In this document: piece after piece, positions 47,746-57,976 of the stretch
Position numbering within the stretch: the stretch's first letter is position 1
How the letters are laid out: each line of letters begins with the position of its first letter
NCBI RefSeq assembly: GCF_028473745.1
Contig: NZ_CP101137.1
Span: forward strand, 1,364,001 to 1,428,000
DNA: 64,000 nucleotides
Origin: Streptomyces sp. M92
GTDB taxonomy: Bacteria; Actinomycetota; Actinomycetes; Streptomycetales; Streptomycetaceae
Direction of reading: 5' to 3'
Made by a program: the position numbers and the translations under genes
Notes under the pieces: generated by a model
The model's input: the letters and a program-made list of their open reading frames with translations, nothing else
Databases searched by the model: none
What the model was told of the DNA's origin: nothing

Positions 47746-48744
47746 ATGGACACCTTCGCTCTGGTCGTGACCATCGGGGTCGCGCTCTTCTTCACGTACA
47801 CCAACGGTTTCCACGACTCGGCGAACGCGATCGCGACGTCCGTGTCGACGCGTGCGCTGACGCCCCGCGCGGCGCTCGCGATGGCCGCCGTCATGAATCT
47901 CGCCGGCGCGTTCCTCGGCTCCGGGGTCGCCAAGACCGTCAGCGAGGGACTGATCGAGACGCCCGAGGGCTCGAAGGGGATGGGGATCCTCTTCGCGGCG
48001 CTCGTGGGCGCGATCGTCTGGAACCTCATCACCTGGTACTTCGGGCTGCCGTCCTCGTCCTCGCACGCGTTGTTCGGCGGGATGGTGGGGGCCGCGCTGG
48101 CCGGGAGCACGACCGTGTACTGGCACGGGGTCGTCGACAAGATCGTCATTCCGATGTTCGTGTCGCCGGTGGTCGGCCTGATCGCCGGTTACCTGGTGAT
48201 GACGGCCATCATGTGGATCTTCCGGCGGGCCAACCCGCACAAGGCGAAGCGGGGTTTCCGTATCGCGCAGACGGTGTCCGCGGCGGGCATGGCGCTGGGG
48301 CACGGTCTGCAGGACGCCCAGAAGACCATGGGCATCGTGGTGATGGCGCTGGTCATCGCCGATGTCGAGGACTACGGTGATCCCATTCCGGTGTGGGTGA
48401 AGATCGCGTGTGCGCTGATGCTGTCCGCGGGGACGTACGCGGGGGGCTGGCGGATCATGCGGACGCTGGGTCGGAAGATCATCGAGCTGGACCCGCCGCA
48501 GGGGTTCGCCGCGGAGACGACGGGGGCGTCGATCATGTTCGGGTCGGCGTTTCTTTTCCACGCGCCGATCTCGACTACGCATGTCATTACGTCGTCGATC
48601 ATGGGTGTGGGAGCCACGAAGCGGGTGAATGCCGTGCGGTGGGGGGTTGCGCGGAACATCATCGTGGGGTGGTTCATCACGATGCCGGCGGCCGCGGTGG
48701 TGGCGGCGGTGTCGTTCTGGGTGGTCAATCTGGTGTTCCTGTAG
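47746..48744 (+). CDS. pit: Low-affinity inorganic phosphate transporter (Pit family)
   Basis: A 332-residue membrane protein that takes up metal-phosphate with protons. The duplicated Pit signatures are visible: TNGFHDSANAIATSVSTRAL (residues 19-38) and FHAPISTTHVITSSIMGVG near 270-288, plus GLPSSSSHALFGGMVGAAL. About ten membrane segments. ATG at 47746 with an AAGGAG-type RBS at the end of the accessory gene. Downstream lie a repeat unit and a terminator shared with the convergent pst operon. Confidence 0.95.
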   Translation: MDTFALVVTIGVALFFTYTNGFHDSANAIATSVSTRALTPRAALAMAAVMNLAGAFLGSGVAKTVSEGLIETPEGSKGMGILFAALVGAIVWNLITWYFGLPSSSSHALFGGMVGAALAGSTTVYWHGVVDKIVIPMFVSPVVGLIAGYLVMTAIMWIFRRANPHKAKRGFRIAQTVSAAGMALGHGLQDAQKTMGIVVMALVIADVEDYGDPIPVWVKIACALMLSAGTYAGGWRIMRTLGRKIIELDPPQGFAAETTGASIMFGSAFLFHAPISTTHVITSSIMGVGATKRVNAVRWGVARNIIVGWFITMPAAAVVAAVSFWVVNLVFL

Positions 48745-48784
48745 TTCCGGGCTGGGCGGGTGCCGCTGCGCCCACCCGTGCCGC

Positions 48785-48840
48785 CCTGGGGGTACCTCCC
48801 AGGCTGTTCAGGCACTGGGGGAGGCACGACTGCCCGCAGC
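48785..48840 (+). repeat. Palindromic intergenic repeat unit, copy B
   Basis: 56 bases, the reverse complement of the unit at 5832-5886 (shared gctgcgggcagtcgtgcctcc and gcctgggaggtacccccagg on the reverse strand, differing at about five central bases). It follows the pit gene by 40 bases, directly ahead of the terminator. Confidence 0.75.
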
Positions 48841-48854
48841 TACGCCGGATAAGA

Positions 48855-48881
48855 GGGCCCGCCCCCGGAGGGGGCGGGCCC
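48855..48881. terminator. Bidirectional terminator between pit and pstB
   Basis: gggcccgcccc (48855-48865) and ggggcgggccc (48871-48881), an 11-bp perfect stem with a 5-base loop followed by tttg, between two convergent genes. Confidence 0.85.
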
Positions 48882-48938
48882 TTTGTGCTCCTCGCGGTGG
48901 CACCGCCATGCAGCACCGCGAGGGGATCGGGGTGGGGT

Positions 48939-49715
48939 CTAGCCGAAGCGGCCGGAGATGTAGTCCTCCGTGGCCTGGACCGACGGGTTGGAGAAGATGC
49001 GCTCCGTCTCGTCGATCTCGATCAGCTTGCCGGGCTGGCCGACCGCCGCCAGGTTGAAGAACGCCGTGCGGTCGGAGACGCGCGCCGCCTGCTGCATGTT
49101 GTGCGTCACGATGACGATCGTGAAGCGCTCCTTCAGCTCGCCGATCAGGTCCTCGATGGCGAGGGTGGAGATCGGGTCCAGGGCGGAGCAGGGCTCGTCC
49201 ATGAGCAGGACGTTCGGCTCGACCGCGATGGCGCGGGCGATGCACAGGCGCTGCTGCTGACCGCCGGAGAGGCCGGAGCCCGGCTTGTTCAGGCGGTCCT
49301 TCACCTCGTTCCAGAGGTTGGCGCCGCGCAGCGACTTCTCGACGACGTCGTCCATCTGGGACTTCTTGTACTTGCCGTTGAGCTTCAGGCCGGCCGCGAC
49401 GTTGTCGTACACCGACATGGTCGGGAACGGGTTCGGGCGCTGGAAGACCATGCCGACCTCGCGGCGCACCGCCACCGGGTCGATGCCGGGGCCGTAGAGG
49501 TTCTCGTCGTCCAGCATGACCTTGCCGTCGACGCGGCCGCCGGGCGTGACCTCGTGCATGCGGTTGAGCGTGCGCAGGAAGGTCGACTTGCCGCAGCCGG
49601 AGGGGCCGATGAAGGCGGTCACGGAGCGGGGCTCGACGGTCATCGAGATGTCCTCGATGGCCAGGAAGGAGCCGTAGTAGGCGTTGAGGCCGCTGACGTC
49701 TATGCGCTTGGCCAT
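48939..49715 (-). CDS. pstB: Phosphate ABC transporter ATP-binding protein PstB
   Basis: The 258-residue cytoplasmic ATPase of the high-affinity phosphate importer. Walker A is [18 protein letters not shown] near residue 36, the Q loop is [18 protein letters not shown], the ABC signature [15 protein letters not shown] and Walker [14 protein letters not shown]. The ATG at 49715 ([15 protein letters not shown]) is well supported. It is the last gene of pstSCAB, 53 bases after pstA. No phoU gene follows. Confidence 0.98.
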   Translation of the reverse strand: MAKRIDVSGLNAYYGSFLAIEDISMTVEPRSVTAFIGPSGCGKSTFLRTLNRMHEVTPGGRVDGKVMLDDENLYGPGIDPVAVRREVGMVFQRPNPFPTMSVYDNVAAGLKLNGKYKKSQMDDVVEKSLRGANLWNEVKDRLNKPGSGLSGGQQQRLCIARAIAVEPNVLLMDEPCSALDPISTLAIEDLIGELKERFTIVIVTHNMQQAARVSDRTAFFNLAAVGQPGKLIEIDETERIFSNPSVQATEDYISGRFG

Positions 49716-49768
49716 GGGTATCACTTCTTCTTTCGGTCGCTGACGACGTACTGTCCGGGGGCCGCGCG

Positions 49769-50839
49769 TCAGCGACCGGTCTGCGGGGCCTTCCAGCGCG
49801 CGATGAGGCGCGCCGCGAGGTTGAGGATCATGATGAACGCGATGAGTGTCAGGGCCGCTGCCCAGGCACGGTCGTGCGAGGCGTCGAAGCCGGCGCCGTA
49901 CTGCAGGTAGATGTACATCGGCAGGGACGCCTGCGGGTCCGAGAAGGGGTTCGAGTTGATGAAGCTCGTACCCCAGACCAGCAGCAGCACGGGGGCCGTC
50001 TCGCCGGTGATGCGGGCGACAGCGAGCATCACGCCGGTGGTGATGCCGCCGATGGACGTCGGTATCACCACCTTGAGGATGGTGCGCCACTTCGGCACGC
50101 CCAGCGCGAGGGAGGCTTCGCGCAGCTCGTTCGGTACGAGCTTGAGCATCTCCTCGGTGGAGCGGACGACGACCGGGACCATCAGGATGCACAGGGCGAG
50201 GGACCCGGCAAGGCCGGAGTAGCCCATGTCCAGGATGACGATCCACAGGCTGAGGATGAACAGACCGGCGACGATCGAGGGGATGCCCGTCATCACGTCG
50301 ACGAAGAAGGTGACTGCCTTGGCCAGCTTGCCGCGCCCGTATTCGACCAGGTAGATCGCGGTGAGCACACCGAGCGGCACGGAGATGGCGGTCGCGATGC
50401 CGACCTGCTCCAGGGTGCCGAGGAGGGCGTGGTAGATGCCTCCGCCCGGCTCGGAGTCGGCGACCACGCCCATCGAGTGGGTGAGGAAGTAGCCGTCGAA
50501 GACCTTCACACCCCGCTCGGCGGTCTCCCAGACGAGGGACGCGAGCGGGACGACGGCCAGGAGAAACGCGACCCAGACCAGGCTGGTCGCGATCCGGTCC
50601 TTGGCCTGGCGCCCGCCCTCGACCTTGGCCGAGATGGCATAGGAGCCGAGGACGAAGAGGGCGGCGGCGATCAGTGCCCACTGGACGGAGCTCTGCAGGC
50701 CGGCCGCGGCGCTGATGCCGAGGCCCAGGGCGACGGAGCCCGCGGCGACCGCCCAGGGGAACCACTTGGGCAGGGTCGCACCGCGCAGCGAGCTGGGCAG
50801 ACGCCCGGAGGCGTTGTCGGCGAGGCGTGTGTGGCTCAT
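49769..50839 (-). CDS. pstA: Phosphate ABC transporter permease PstA
   Basis: A 356-residue inner-membrane permease with six or more membrane segments. The EAA loop typical of ABC permeases is [29 protein letters not shown]. The N-terminal roughly 75 residues (two extra membrane segments) are longer than in enteric PstA, as usual in actinobacteria. ATG at 50839; it overlaps the pstC stop codon by 4 bases (ATGA), so the two permeases are translationally coupled. Confidence 0.97.
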   Translation of the reverse strand: MSHTRLADNASGRLPSSLRGATLPKWFPWAVAAGSVALGLGISAAAGLQSSVQWALIAAALFVLGSYAISAKVEGGRQAKDRIATSLVWVAFLLAVVPLASLVWETAERGVKVFDGYFLTHSMGVVADSEPGGGIYHALLGTLEQVGIATAISVPLGVLTAIYLVEYGRGKLAKAVTFFVDVMTGIPSIVAGLFILSLWIVILDMGYSGLAGSLALCILMVPVVVRSTEEMLKLVPNELREASLALGVPKWRTILKVVIPTSIGGITTGVMLAVARITGETAPVLLLVWGTSFINSNPFSDPQASLPMYIYLQYGAGFDASHDRAWAAALTLIAFIMILNLAARLIARWKAPQTGR

Positions 50840-51849
50840 GCGTTGGCCCCCGAGTACTCCTTGCGGCGGGCGATGATCATGCGGGCTCCGCCGTTGACCA
50901 GCAGGGTGATGACGAAGAGCACCAGACCGGACGCGATCAGTGCGTCACGGCCCATCGGGGTGGCCTCGTTGAACTTGCTGGCGATGTTCTGTGCGAAGGT
51001 GCCGCCGCCCGGGTCGAGCAGGCTGGCACTGATGTCGAAGGCCGGGGAGAGCACCATGGCGACGGCCATCGTCTCGCCGAGGGCGCGGCCGAGACCGAGC
51101 ATCGAGGCGGAGATGACGCCGGAGCGGCCGAAGGGCAGCACCGACATGCGGATGACTTCCCAGCGCGTCGCGCCGAGGGCGAGGGCAGCCTCCTCGTGCG
51201 CCTGCGGGACCTGCCGGAAGACCTCGCGGCTGACGTTCGTGATGATCGGCAGGATCATGATCGCGAGCAGGATGCCGACGGTGAGCATGGAGCGCGGTGC
51301 GCCGCCGTTCCACTCGAAGACGCCGGTCCAGCCGAGGTAGTCGTCCAGCCAGCCGTAGAGCCCGCTCATGTGGGGGACGAGCACGATGGCCCCCCACAGG
51401 CCGTAGACGATCGAGGGCACGGCGGCGAGCAGGTCGATCACGTACGCGATGCCCCCGCCGATACGCCGGGGGGCGTAGTGGGTGATGAACAGGGCGATGC
51501 CGACCGCGATCGGGACGGCGATGGCCATGGCGATGATGGACGACACGACGGTGCCGAAGGCCAGGACCGCGATGCCGAACTCCGGCGGGTCCCCCGTCGG
51601 GTTCCACTCGAAGGTGGTGAAGAAGTTGGCCTCGTTCTCGCTGATCGCGATCGAGGCGCGGTAGGTGAGGAAGGCCGCGATGGCGGCCATGATGACCAGC
51701 ACGAGAAGGCCGGACCCGCGGGAGAGACCGAGGAAGATCCGGTCGCCGGGGCGGGTGACGCCGCGTCCGGCGCCCTTGTCCTTGGTCCCGGGGGGCTGGT
51801 GGGGTACGGGGGCTGGTGCGGGCTTCTGGGGATCAGTGGTTATGTCCAT
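50836..51849 (-). CDS. pstC: Phosphate ABC transporter permease PstC
   Basis: A 337-residue permease that pairs with PstA. A Pro-rich cytoplasmic N-terminus (residues 1-40) precedes six membrane segments; the EAA loop is [30 protein letters not shown]. Other family marks are [16 protein letters not shown] in the external loop. ATG at 51849. A stem-loop at 51942-51977 lies between it and pstS upstream. Confidence 0.97.
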   Translation of the reverse strand: MDITTDPQKPAPAPVPHQPPGTKDKGAGRGVTRPGDRIFLGLSRGSGLLVLVIMAAIAAFLTYRASIAISENEANFFTTFEWNPTGDPPEFGIAVLAFGTVVSSIIAMAIAVPIAVGIALFITHYAPRRIGGGIAYVIDLLAAVPSIVYGLWGAIVLVPHMSGLYGWLDDYLGWTGVFEWNGGAPRSMLTVGILLAIMILPIITNVSREVFRQVPQAHEEAALALGATRWEVIRMSVLPFGRSGVISASMLGLGRALGETMAVAMVLSPAFDISASLLDPGGGTFAQNIASKFNEATPMGRDALIASGLVLFVITLLVNGGARMIIARRKEYSGANA

Positions 51850-51941
51850 CGGGTTCTCCGGTCTGCGGAGCCGTCGTGGGCGACGGCTCGGGCGGAGCCA
51901 CAGCGGGTCTCGCGGGGCTCCTGGCGGCGGTGCACCGGACG

Positions 51942-51977
51942 GTGCGGTCCGGACCCCGGGCGGGGCCCGGACCGCAC
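51942..51977 (-). terminator. Stem-loop between pstS and pstC, probable attenuator
   Basis: A 17-bp stem with one mismatch (arms 51942-51958 and 51961-51977) lies 6 bases past the pstS stop codon. Partial termination or 3'-end protection here would explain more PstS than permease, a known pattern for binding-protein operons. Confidence 0.65.
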
Positions 51978-51982
51978 TCGGG

Positions 51983-53110
51983 TCAGCTCAGGCCCGAGAT
52001 GGTCTCGCGGACCTTGGTGATGATCTCGGTGGGCATCGGGGCGTAGCCGGCGTCCTCCAGCAGGCCCTGACCGTCCTCGGAGGCGATGTAGTTCAGGAAG
52101 GACTTGGTGGCGGGCAGGCTGTCGGCCTTGTTGCCCTTGTCGCAGACGATCTCGTACGTCACCAGGACGAGCGGGTACGCGCCGTCGGCTTCGGGGGTGT
52201 AGTCCAGCTCCAGCGCGAGGTCCTTGCCGGTGCCGACGATCTTGGCGGCGCCGATGGCGGCGGTGGCGTTGTCGACGGTGGCCTTGACCGGCTCGGCCGC
52301 CTCGGTCTTGATGTCGACGGTCTTGATGCCGTCCTTGGCGTAGGACAGCTCGAAGTAGGAGATGGCGCCGCTGGTCTGCTTCACCTGCTGGGCGACACCC
52401 GACGACTGCGGAGCGGACTGGCCGCCCTTGGCCGCCCAGGCCTTGGCCGGCTCGTACTTCCAGTCGTTCGGAGCGGCGGCCTTCAGGTACTTGGTGAAGT
52501 TGTCCGTGGTGCCGGACTCGTCCGAGCGGTGGAAGGCCTGGATCTTGAGGTCGGGCAGCTTGGCCTCGGGGTTGAGCTTGGCGATCGCCGGGTCGTTCCA
52601 GTTGGTGATCTTGCTGTCGAAGATCTTGGCGAGGGTCGAGGCGTCCAGGGCGAGGGTGTCGACGCCCGGGACGTTGTAGCCGACGGCGATCGGGCCGCCG
52701 ACCATGGGCAGGTCGATGGCCTGGCCGTCCTTGCAGACCTTCTTCGAGGCCTCGATCTCGTCGGGCTTCAGCGCCGAGTCCGAGCCGGCGAACGCGGTCT
52801 GTCCCTGGGTGAACGCGGTGATGCCCGCGCCAGACCCGTCGGGGCGGTAGTTGACCTGCACGTCCTTGCACGCCGCTGTGTACGCCTTGACCCAGGCGTC
52901 GATCGCGTTCTTCTGCGCGGAGGAGCCGGAGGCCTGGAGCTGGCCCTTGGCGTCGTCGCACTTGATGTTGCTGTTGGCGGCGGCGCTGGCGCCGCCGCCG
53001 TCGCTGTTGCCGCCGGTGTCGTCCGAGCCGCACGCCGTGAGGGCCAGGGCGCCGGAGACGGCGAGAGCACCGAGAGCGAGGGCCCGCCGGTTCTTGCGCT
53101 GAAGCTTCAC
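51983..53110 (-). CDS. pstS: Phosphate-binding lipoprotein PstS
   Basis: The 375-residue precursor of the high-affinity periplasm-equivalent phosphate receptor, anchored to the outer face of the membrane. The lipobox is ALTACGS with Cys27. Phosphate-site motifs include GSSAQKNAIDAWV, GAGITAFTQGQTAFAGSDSAL and RSDESGTTDNFTKYL. GTG start at 53110 with a GGAAGGAACTCCC leader. It is first in pstSCAB and is controlled by the PhoP box at 53237-53280. Confidence 0.98.
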   Translation of the reverse strand: MKLQRKNRRALALGALAVSGALALTACGSDDTGGNSDGGGASAAANSNIKCDDAKGQLQASGSSAQKNAIDAWVKAYTAACKDVQVNYRPDGSGAGITAFTQGQTAFAGSDSALKPDEIEASKKVCKDGQAIDLPMVGGPIAVGYNVPGVDTLALDASTLAKIFDSKITNWNDPAIAKLNPEAKLPDLKIQAFHRSDESGTTDNFTKYLKAAAPNDWKYEPAKAWAAKGGQSAPQSSGVAQQVKQTSGAISYFELSYAKDGIKTVDIKTEAAEPVKATVDNATAAIGAAKIVGTGKDLALELDYTPEADGAYPLVLVTYEIVCDKGNKADSLPATKSFLNYIASEDGQGLLEDAGYAPMPTEIITKVRETISGLS

Positions 53111-53236
53111 TTGAGGGAGTTCCTTCCAGGAGCCGCCGTCCTGAATTCGGCGGCGTGCGAGGAGTGCGATGAAGACTGGGCGATACGGCCGCGTTCTCGG
53201 GATGCGTCCCGTATCGGTAAGGCCGAAATTAGGCAG

Positions 53237-53280
53237 AACAGGTGAAGCCGCCGATGGCCGTAAATGAACGCGGGGTGAAC
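53237..53280 (-). promoter_or_regulatory. PhoP box upstream of pstS
   Basis: Reading leftward, four 11-base units in direct repeat: GTTCACCCCGC, GTTCATTTACG, GCCATCGGCGG, CTTCACCTGTT. The first two match the PhoP consensus (GTTCACC in each unit), the third is degenerate and the fourth is good again. It ends 126 bases from the pstS start. PhoP activates this promoter at low phosphate in Streptomyces. Confidence 0.9.
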
Positions 53281-53318
53281 CCCTGTGGTCGGTGCGGTGA
53301 GGTCACGGAACGCTTACG

Positions 53319-53756
53319 TCAAGGACACGGAGTGGTCCCGGGCGGGAGCGTGGCGAGGAGGGCGTCGACGAGGGGGCGGTCGCCGGGCCGGGTGAGGCGG
53401 GCGCGGGCCTGTGCGGGCGCGAGCCACAGGATGCGGTCGACCTCGTCGGAGGGGGTGAAGGCGCCGGTCGTGGCCGCCGCCGCCCAGTACCTGACCTCCT
53501 TGGGGCGGCCCCCGGCGAGGTAGCGCACGCGGGGCAGCTCGGCGCCGGGCGCGGCGGCGTACCCGGTCTCCTCCGCCACCTCGCGCAGGGCGCCCGCGAG
53601 CGGGTCCTCGCCGCGCTTGAGCTTGCCCTTCGGGTGCGACCAGTCGTCGTACTTCGGCCGGTGGACGAGGCAGAGTTCCAGGCCGGGCGGGCGGGGTGAG
53701 CGGCGCCACAGGACGCAGCCGGCCGCGCGGACGACGGGGACCTCGCCGGGGCTCAC
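53319..53756 (-). CDS. NUDIX hydrolase (MutT-like)
   Basis: A 145-residue pyrophosphohydrolase. The NUDIX box is complete: GKLKRGEDPLAGALREVAEETGY (about residues 41-63), preceded by KYDDWSHPKGK. It would cleave a nucleoside diphosphate linked to another group, such as 8-oxo-dGTP or a diadenosine/diphosphoinositol-type compound. The gene sits after CHAD and ppk; the actinobacterial relative MutT1 also lies by ppk but carries an extra C-terminal histidine phosphatase domain, absent here. GTG at 53756 with GGAGG upstream; earlier starts would overlap the CHAD gene. Confidence 0.9.
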   Translation of the reverse strand: MSPGEVPVVRAAGCVLWRRSPRPPGLELCLVHRPKYDDWSHPKGKLKRGEDPLAGALREVAEETGYAAAPGAELPRVRYLAGGRPKEVRYWAAAATTGAFTPSDEVDRILWLAPAQARARLTRPGDRPLVDALLATLPPGTTPCP

Positions 53757-53787
53757 GGTGTGGGTCGCCTCCAGTCCTGCGACGGGC

Positions 53788-54969
53788 CTACGGCAGCCTG
53801 ACGGGCTCCTTGCGCCAGCTGTGCTGGAACGCGTACCTCGCCGCCTCCACCTCATGCCGCTGGTCGGCGTGGAGCACGCCGAGCGCGTACGCAGTCGCGG
53901 GCGCGATGCGCGGGGTGCGGGCGGCCTGGGCGGCGGCAGCGGCGGCCTCGGAGGCGTCGCGGTGGCGGTCCAGGGCCTCGCCGGCCGCCAGGAGGCGTAC
54001 GTCCGTGCCGCCGTCGGTCTCGTCGGCGTACTCGCCGGACAGCACCTCCAGCGCGTACCGGTGCAGGCGCAGCAGCAGGCGGACCTGGTGCCACTGGGTG
54101 TCCTGGGGGTGGGGCGCCGGGTCCGGGGAGAGGCCGTGGACCAGGGCCTGGGCGTTGTACGGGTTGCCCGCGGTGACCAGTGGGAGCGCGGCGACGGCGT
54201 CGGTGAGGCGGTCCCGGGCCGCGGCGGCCAGGGGGCGCAGGTCGGTGGTGGAGTCCGTGGTGTCCTTCAGCGGTACCTCGCTGGCCAGTAAGGCGACTTT
54301 GTCGGCGACCGCGTGGAAGCGGCTGCTGCCCAGCGCCTGGAGGGCCGTGGAGTGCGCCCGGGTGCGGGCCAGGGTCAGCTGGCGGTCGAGCAGCGCGCCC
54401 GCCTTGGCCGCGCCCACGGTGAGGCCGCCTCGGTCGGCGGGGGAGGGGCGGGTGGTGGTGGGAGTGAGGGGCGCGGACCCGGTGGGGGCGGCGGGGCCCG
54501 TCTGCTGCTGGGCGGGGAGCAGCGCCGTCCCCGAGAGCCGGTGCAGGGCCTGGAGCAGGCGTTCCAGGCGGGACGCGTAGGCGTGCTCCAGCGCCAGCGT
54601 GCCGGACAGCCACGCCAGCTCGGGGCGCATGGACTCCGCCCACTCGGTGTCCAGCAGCGGCTGGAAGGTGTGCAGGGTGCCGCTGAGGCGGCGGGCCGCA
54701 CGGCGCAGGGCACGGGCCGCGTCGACGGGGCCGTCGGCGGCCGGGGCGGCCCGGTCCGGGGCGGCGTGGGCCCCGGTGCCGCGTGCCGCGGTGCCCTGCG
54801 CCCCGGTCGCGTGCGCGCCCGTGCCGGTCTCCCGGTGCAGGCGCAGGGCGCGGAGGAACTCCGTGGCCTGGGCGCGCAGGTAGCTCGCGAGGGCGTCACC
54901 GCCCGCGGGCACCGGCGGCGGCCCTGCGGCGGCCGCGGGGTCCGTCGGTTCAAGGTGTTGCTGTGCCAC
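53788..54969 (-). CDS. CHAD-domain protein (polyphosphate-binding)
   Basis: A 393-residue helical protein. CHAD domains bind polyphosphate through conserved His/Arg/Lys: here the N-terminal block [23 protein letters not shown] and [21 protein letters not shown] and the C-terminal [26 protein letters not shown] and [15 protein letters not shown] are visible. A low-complexity Ala/Thr/Gly linker (about residues 55-85) splits it. The GTG at 54969 follows a GGAGG; it overlaps the ppk end by 20 bases, so it is coupled to ppk. Confidence 0.9.
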   Translation of the reverse strand: MAQQHLEPTDPAAAAGPPPVPAGGDALASYLRAQATEFLRALRLHRETGTGAHATGAQGTAARGTGAHAAPDRAAPAADGPVDAARALRRAARRLSGTLHTFQPLLDTEWAESMRPELAWLSGTLALEHAYASRLERLLQALHRLSGTALLPAQQQTGPAAPTGSAPLTPTTTRPSPADRGGLTVGAAKAGALLDRQLTLARTRAHSTALQALGSSRFHAVADKVALLASEVPLKDTTDSTTDLRPLAAAARDRLTDAVAALPLVTAGNPYNAQALVHGLSPDPAPHPQDTQWHQVRLLLRLHRYALEVLSGEYADETDGGTDVRLLAAGEALDRHRDASEAAAAAAQAARTPRIAPATAYALGVLHADQRHEVEAARYAFQHSWRKEPVRLP

Positions 54970-57235
54970 GCCGGCGCCTCCGGGCGTCAATGAGCATCTC
55001 CTGGACGTTGCGCAGGGGCTGGCCGTCCGGGTCCGTCGCGTGCCGGGTCCACTCGCCGTCCGAGCCGAGGTGCCAGGACGCGGTGGAGTCGGACATGCCG
55101 GTCTCCAGCAGCCGGTTCAGGGCCGCCCGGTGGGCCGGGTCGACGACCCTGACCAGGGCTTCTATCCGGCGGTCGAGGTTGCGGTGCATCATGTCGGCGC
55201 TGCCGAACCAGACCTCGGGCTCGCCCCCGTTGCCGAAGGCGAAGACGCGGGAGTGCTCCAGGAAGCGGCCGAGGACCGAACGGACCCGGATGTTCTCCGA
55301 CAGGCCCTCCACGCCCGGGCGCAGCGCGCAGATCCCGCGCACCCACACGTCGACCGGGACGCCCGCCTGGGACGCGCGGTAGCAGGCGTCGATCACGGCC
55401 TCGTCGACCATCGAGTTGACCTTGATGCGGATGTAGGCGGGGCGGCCGGCGCGGTGGTGCTGGATCTCCTTGTGGATGCGGGAGACCAGGCCGTCGCGCA
55501 GGGACTTCGGCGCGACGAGGAGGCGGCGGTAGGTCTCGCGCCGGGAGTAGCCGGAGAGCCGGTTGAACAGGTCGGAGAGGTCCGCGCCGACCTGCGGGTC
55601 GGCGGTGAGCAGGCCCAGGTCCTCGTAGAGGCGGGCGGTCTTCGGGTGGTAGTTGCCGGTGCCGACGTGGCTGTAGCGGCGCAGCGTCTCGCCCTCCTGG
55701 CGGACCACCAGCGACAGCTTGCAGTGGGTCTTCAGGCCGACCAGCCCGTAGACGACGTGGCAGCCGGCCTCCTCCAGCTTGCGGGCCCACTTGATGTTCG
55801 CGTGCTCGTCGAAGCGTGCCTTGATCTCGACCAGCACCAGGACCTGCTTGCCGGCCTCGGCGGCCTCGATGAGCGCGTCGACTATCGGGGAGTCCCCGGA
55901 GGTCCGGTACAGCGTCTGCTTGATCGCCAGGACGTCCGGGTCGGTGGCCGCCTGCTCCAGGAAGGCCTGCACGGAGGTGGAGAAGGAGTCGTACGGGTGG
56001 TGCAGCAGGACGTCGCGGCTGCGCAGGGCGGCGAAGACGTCCGGCGCGGAGGCGGACTCCACCTCGGCGAGGTCGCGGTGGGTGCCGGCGACGAACTTCG
56101 GGTACTTCAGCTCGGGCCGGTCCAGGCCGTGGATGCGGAAGAGGCCGGTGAGGTCCAGCGGGCCCGGCAGCGGGTACACCTCGGCCTCGCTGACCTTCAG
56201 CTCCCGCACGAGGAGGTCCAGGACCTCGCGGTCGATGGACTCCTCGACCTCCAGGCGCACCGGCGGGCCGAAGCGGCGCCGCATCAGCTCCTTCTCCAGC
56301 GCCTTGAGGAGGTTCTCGGCGTCGTCCTCCTCCACCTCCAGGTCCTCGTTGCGGGTGACGCGGAAGGCGTGGCTCTCCAGGACCTCCATGCCCGGGAACA
56401 GCTCCTCCAGGTGGGCGGCGATGACGTCCTCGATGGGGACGAAGCGGCCCGGGGAGGCCTCCAGGAAGCGGGAGAGCAGCGGGGGGACCTTTACGCGGGC
56501 GAAGTGGCGGTGGCCGGTGACCGGGTTGCGGACGACGACCGCGAGGTTCAGGGAGAGGCCCGAGATGTACGGGAAGGGGTGCGCGGGGTCGACGGCGAGC
56601 GGGGTGAGGACCGGGAAGATCTGGTGCCGGAAGAGGGTGAACAGCCGGGCCTGCTCCTTCTCCGCCAGCTCGTTCCAGCGGACCAGGTGGATGCCCTCCT
56701 CGGCGAGGGAGGGGGCGATGTCCTCCTGGAAGCAGGCGGCGTGCCGGGCCATCAGCTCGCGTGAGCGCGCCCAGATCATCTCCAGCACCTCGCGGGGCTG
56801 GAGGCCGGAGGCGGAGCGGGTGGCGACGCCGGCGGCGATGCGGCGCTTCAGGCCGGCGACGCGGACCATGAAGAACTCGTCCAGGTTGCTGGCGAAGATC
56901 GCGAGGAAGTTGGCGCGCTCCAGGACGGGCGTGTTCGGGTCCTCGGCCAGTTCGAGCACACGTTCGTTGAACGCGAGCCAGCTGCGCTCCCGGTCCAGGA
57001 AGCGGCCCTGCGGGAGCTTGGTGCCGTCCGCCTGGAGCCCCTGGGACTCCTCCGACTCCTCGTACGCGTCGAGGTCGGCGTCGATGTCCGGTTCCAGGTC
57101 GGAGACCGTGGCGGCCACGGTGTGCGGGCGGTGCGCGGCGATGGAGCCCACGGAGGGCTGCGGGTGCTGCGCGTGCGCCGCCGACTGCGCGGACTGCGGG
57201 TGCTGGACCTCTGCCTGGGTGTTCGGCTGCCTCAT
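54950..57235 (-). CDS. ppk: Polyphosphate kinase PPK1
   Basis: The 761-residue enzyme makes polyphosphate from ATP (and the reverse). The first roughly 80 residues are a low-complexity His/Gln/Ser-rich tail; the conserved part starts at [26 protein letters not shown]. Diagnostic blocks are [60 protein letters not shown] and [18 protein letters not shown] with the phosphorylated His near residue 522, and [22 protein letters not shown] at 57235. First gene of ppk-CHAD-NUDIX. PhoP control is known in relatives, but no clear box is seen here. Confidence 0.97.
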   Translation of the reverse strand: MRQPNTQAEVQHPQSAQSAAHAQHPQPSVGSIAAHRPHTVAATVSDLEPDIDADLDAYEESEESQGLQADGTKLPQGRFLDRERSWLAFNERVLELAEDPNTPVLERANFLAIFASNLDEFFMVRVAGLKRRIAAGVATRSASGLQPREVLEMIWARSRELMARHAACFQEDIAPSLAEEGIHLVRWNELAEKEQARLFTLFRHQIFPVLTPLAVDPAHPFPYISGLSLNLAVVVRNPVTGHRHFARVKVPPLLSRFLEASPGRFVPIEDVIAAHLEELFPGMEVLESHAFRVTRNEDLEVEEDDAENLLKALEKELMRRRFGPPVRLEVEESIDREVLDLLVRELKVSEAEVYPLPGPLDLTGLFRIHGLDRPELKYPKFVAGTHRDLAEVESASAPDVFAALRSRDVLLHHPYDSFSTSVQAFLEQAATDPDVLAIKQTLYRTSGDSPIVDALIEAAEAGKQVLVLVEIKARFDEHANIKWARKLEEAGCHVVYGLVGLKTHCKLSLVVRQEGETLRRYSHVGTGNYHPKTARLYEDLGLLTADPQVGADLSDLFNRLSGYSRRETYRRLLVAPKSLRDGLVSRIHKEIQHHRAGRPAYIRIKVNSMVDEAVIDACYRASQAGVPVDVWVRGICALRPGVEGLSENIRVRSVLGRFLEHSRVFAFGNGGEPEVWFGSADMMHRNLDRRIEALVRVVDPAHRAALNRLLETGMSDSTASWHLGSDGEWTRHATDPDGQPLRNVQEMLIDARRRRRGTATP

Positions 57236-57433
57236 GAACCCATTCTTCCGCGCAGCGCGCAGGACAGGCGCGTCGGAAGGCGCCTGATGCCCTGCTCCTG
57301 GTTGCTCCGGCACGGTCGGCTGCATTCGGTGAGCGTCGCAAGGCAGTCTGAATCGATGGTTACGGGGACATGACGTCTGGGATAGCGGGCTGGGATCGTG
57401 AACCGCCGGCCCCACCCCGTGCGATGAGGAGAC

Positions 57434-57976
57434 GTGAACGGAACGAGAAGCGACGGCGAGCTGCTGCGGGCCGTCGCCGCCGACGGCGACCGGCGTGCCT
57501 TCGAGGAGCTGTACCGCCGCTACGCACCCTGGCTGACCGCCCGCCTGCGCGGCCGCTGCGCCGACCCCGGGATCGTCGACGACGTCGTACAGGAGACGTT
57601 CCTGGCGGTGTGGCGGGGCAGCGCGCGCTACCGGGAGGACGGCGACGTGGCCGGGTGGCTGTGGCGGATCGGGTCCCGGCGCCTGATCGACGTGGTGCGG
57701 GGCGACGGCGCCCGGGGCCGGCTGCGGCAGGCCCTGGCGCGGCTGCGGCACCGGGACGAGGCCTCGGCGGAGGAACGCGTCCTGGCCGGGGTGGAGCACG
57801 GCGACCTCGCCGGTGCGCTCGTGCGGCTCTCGCCGGAGCTGCGCGCGGTGCTCCAGGCCACCGTCGTCGACGGGCTGACCACCCGCGAGGCGGCCGTCCT
57901 GCTCGGCATCCCGCCGGGCACGGTCAAGACACGGGCGATGCGGGCCCGCCGACAGCTGCGGGAGGCGCTGGCATGA
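57434..57976 (+). CDS. ECF-type RNA polymerase sigma factor
   Basis: A 180-residue sigma-70 family member of the extracytoplasmic-function class. Region 2 is [20 protein letters not shown]...[17 protein letters not shown], and region 4 is [52 protein letters not shown]. The GTG at 57434 follows a GAGGAGA RBS. It is translationally coupled (ATGA overlap) to the anti-sigma factor gene, and that in turn precedes an ABC exporter operon likely to be its target. Confidence 0.95.
   Translation: MNGTRSDGELLRAVAADGDRRAFEELYRRYAPWLTARLRGRCADPGIVDDVVQETFLAVWRGSARYREDGDVAGWLWRIGSRRLIDVVRGDGARGRLRQALARLRHRDEASAEERVLAGVEHGDLAGALVRLSPELRAVLQATVVDGLTTREAAVLLGIPPGTVKTRAMRARRQLREALA

Noticed and set aside
57236..57433. 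PhoP box upstream of ppk
   Set aside because: Only one weak unit (gctcaccgaatgc on the reverse strand) was seen; not enough to call.
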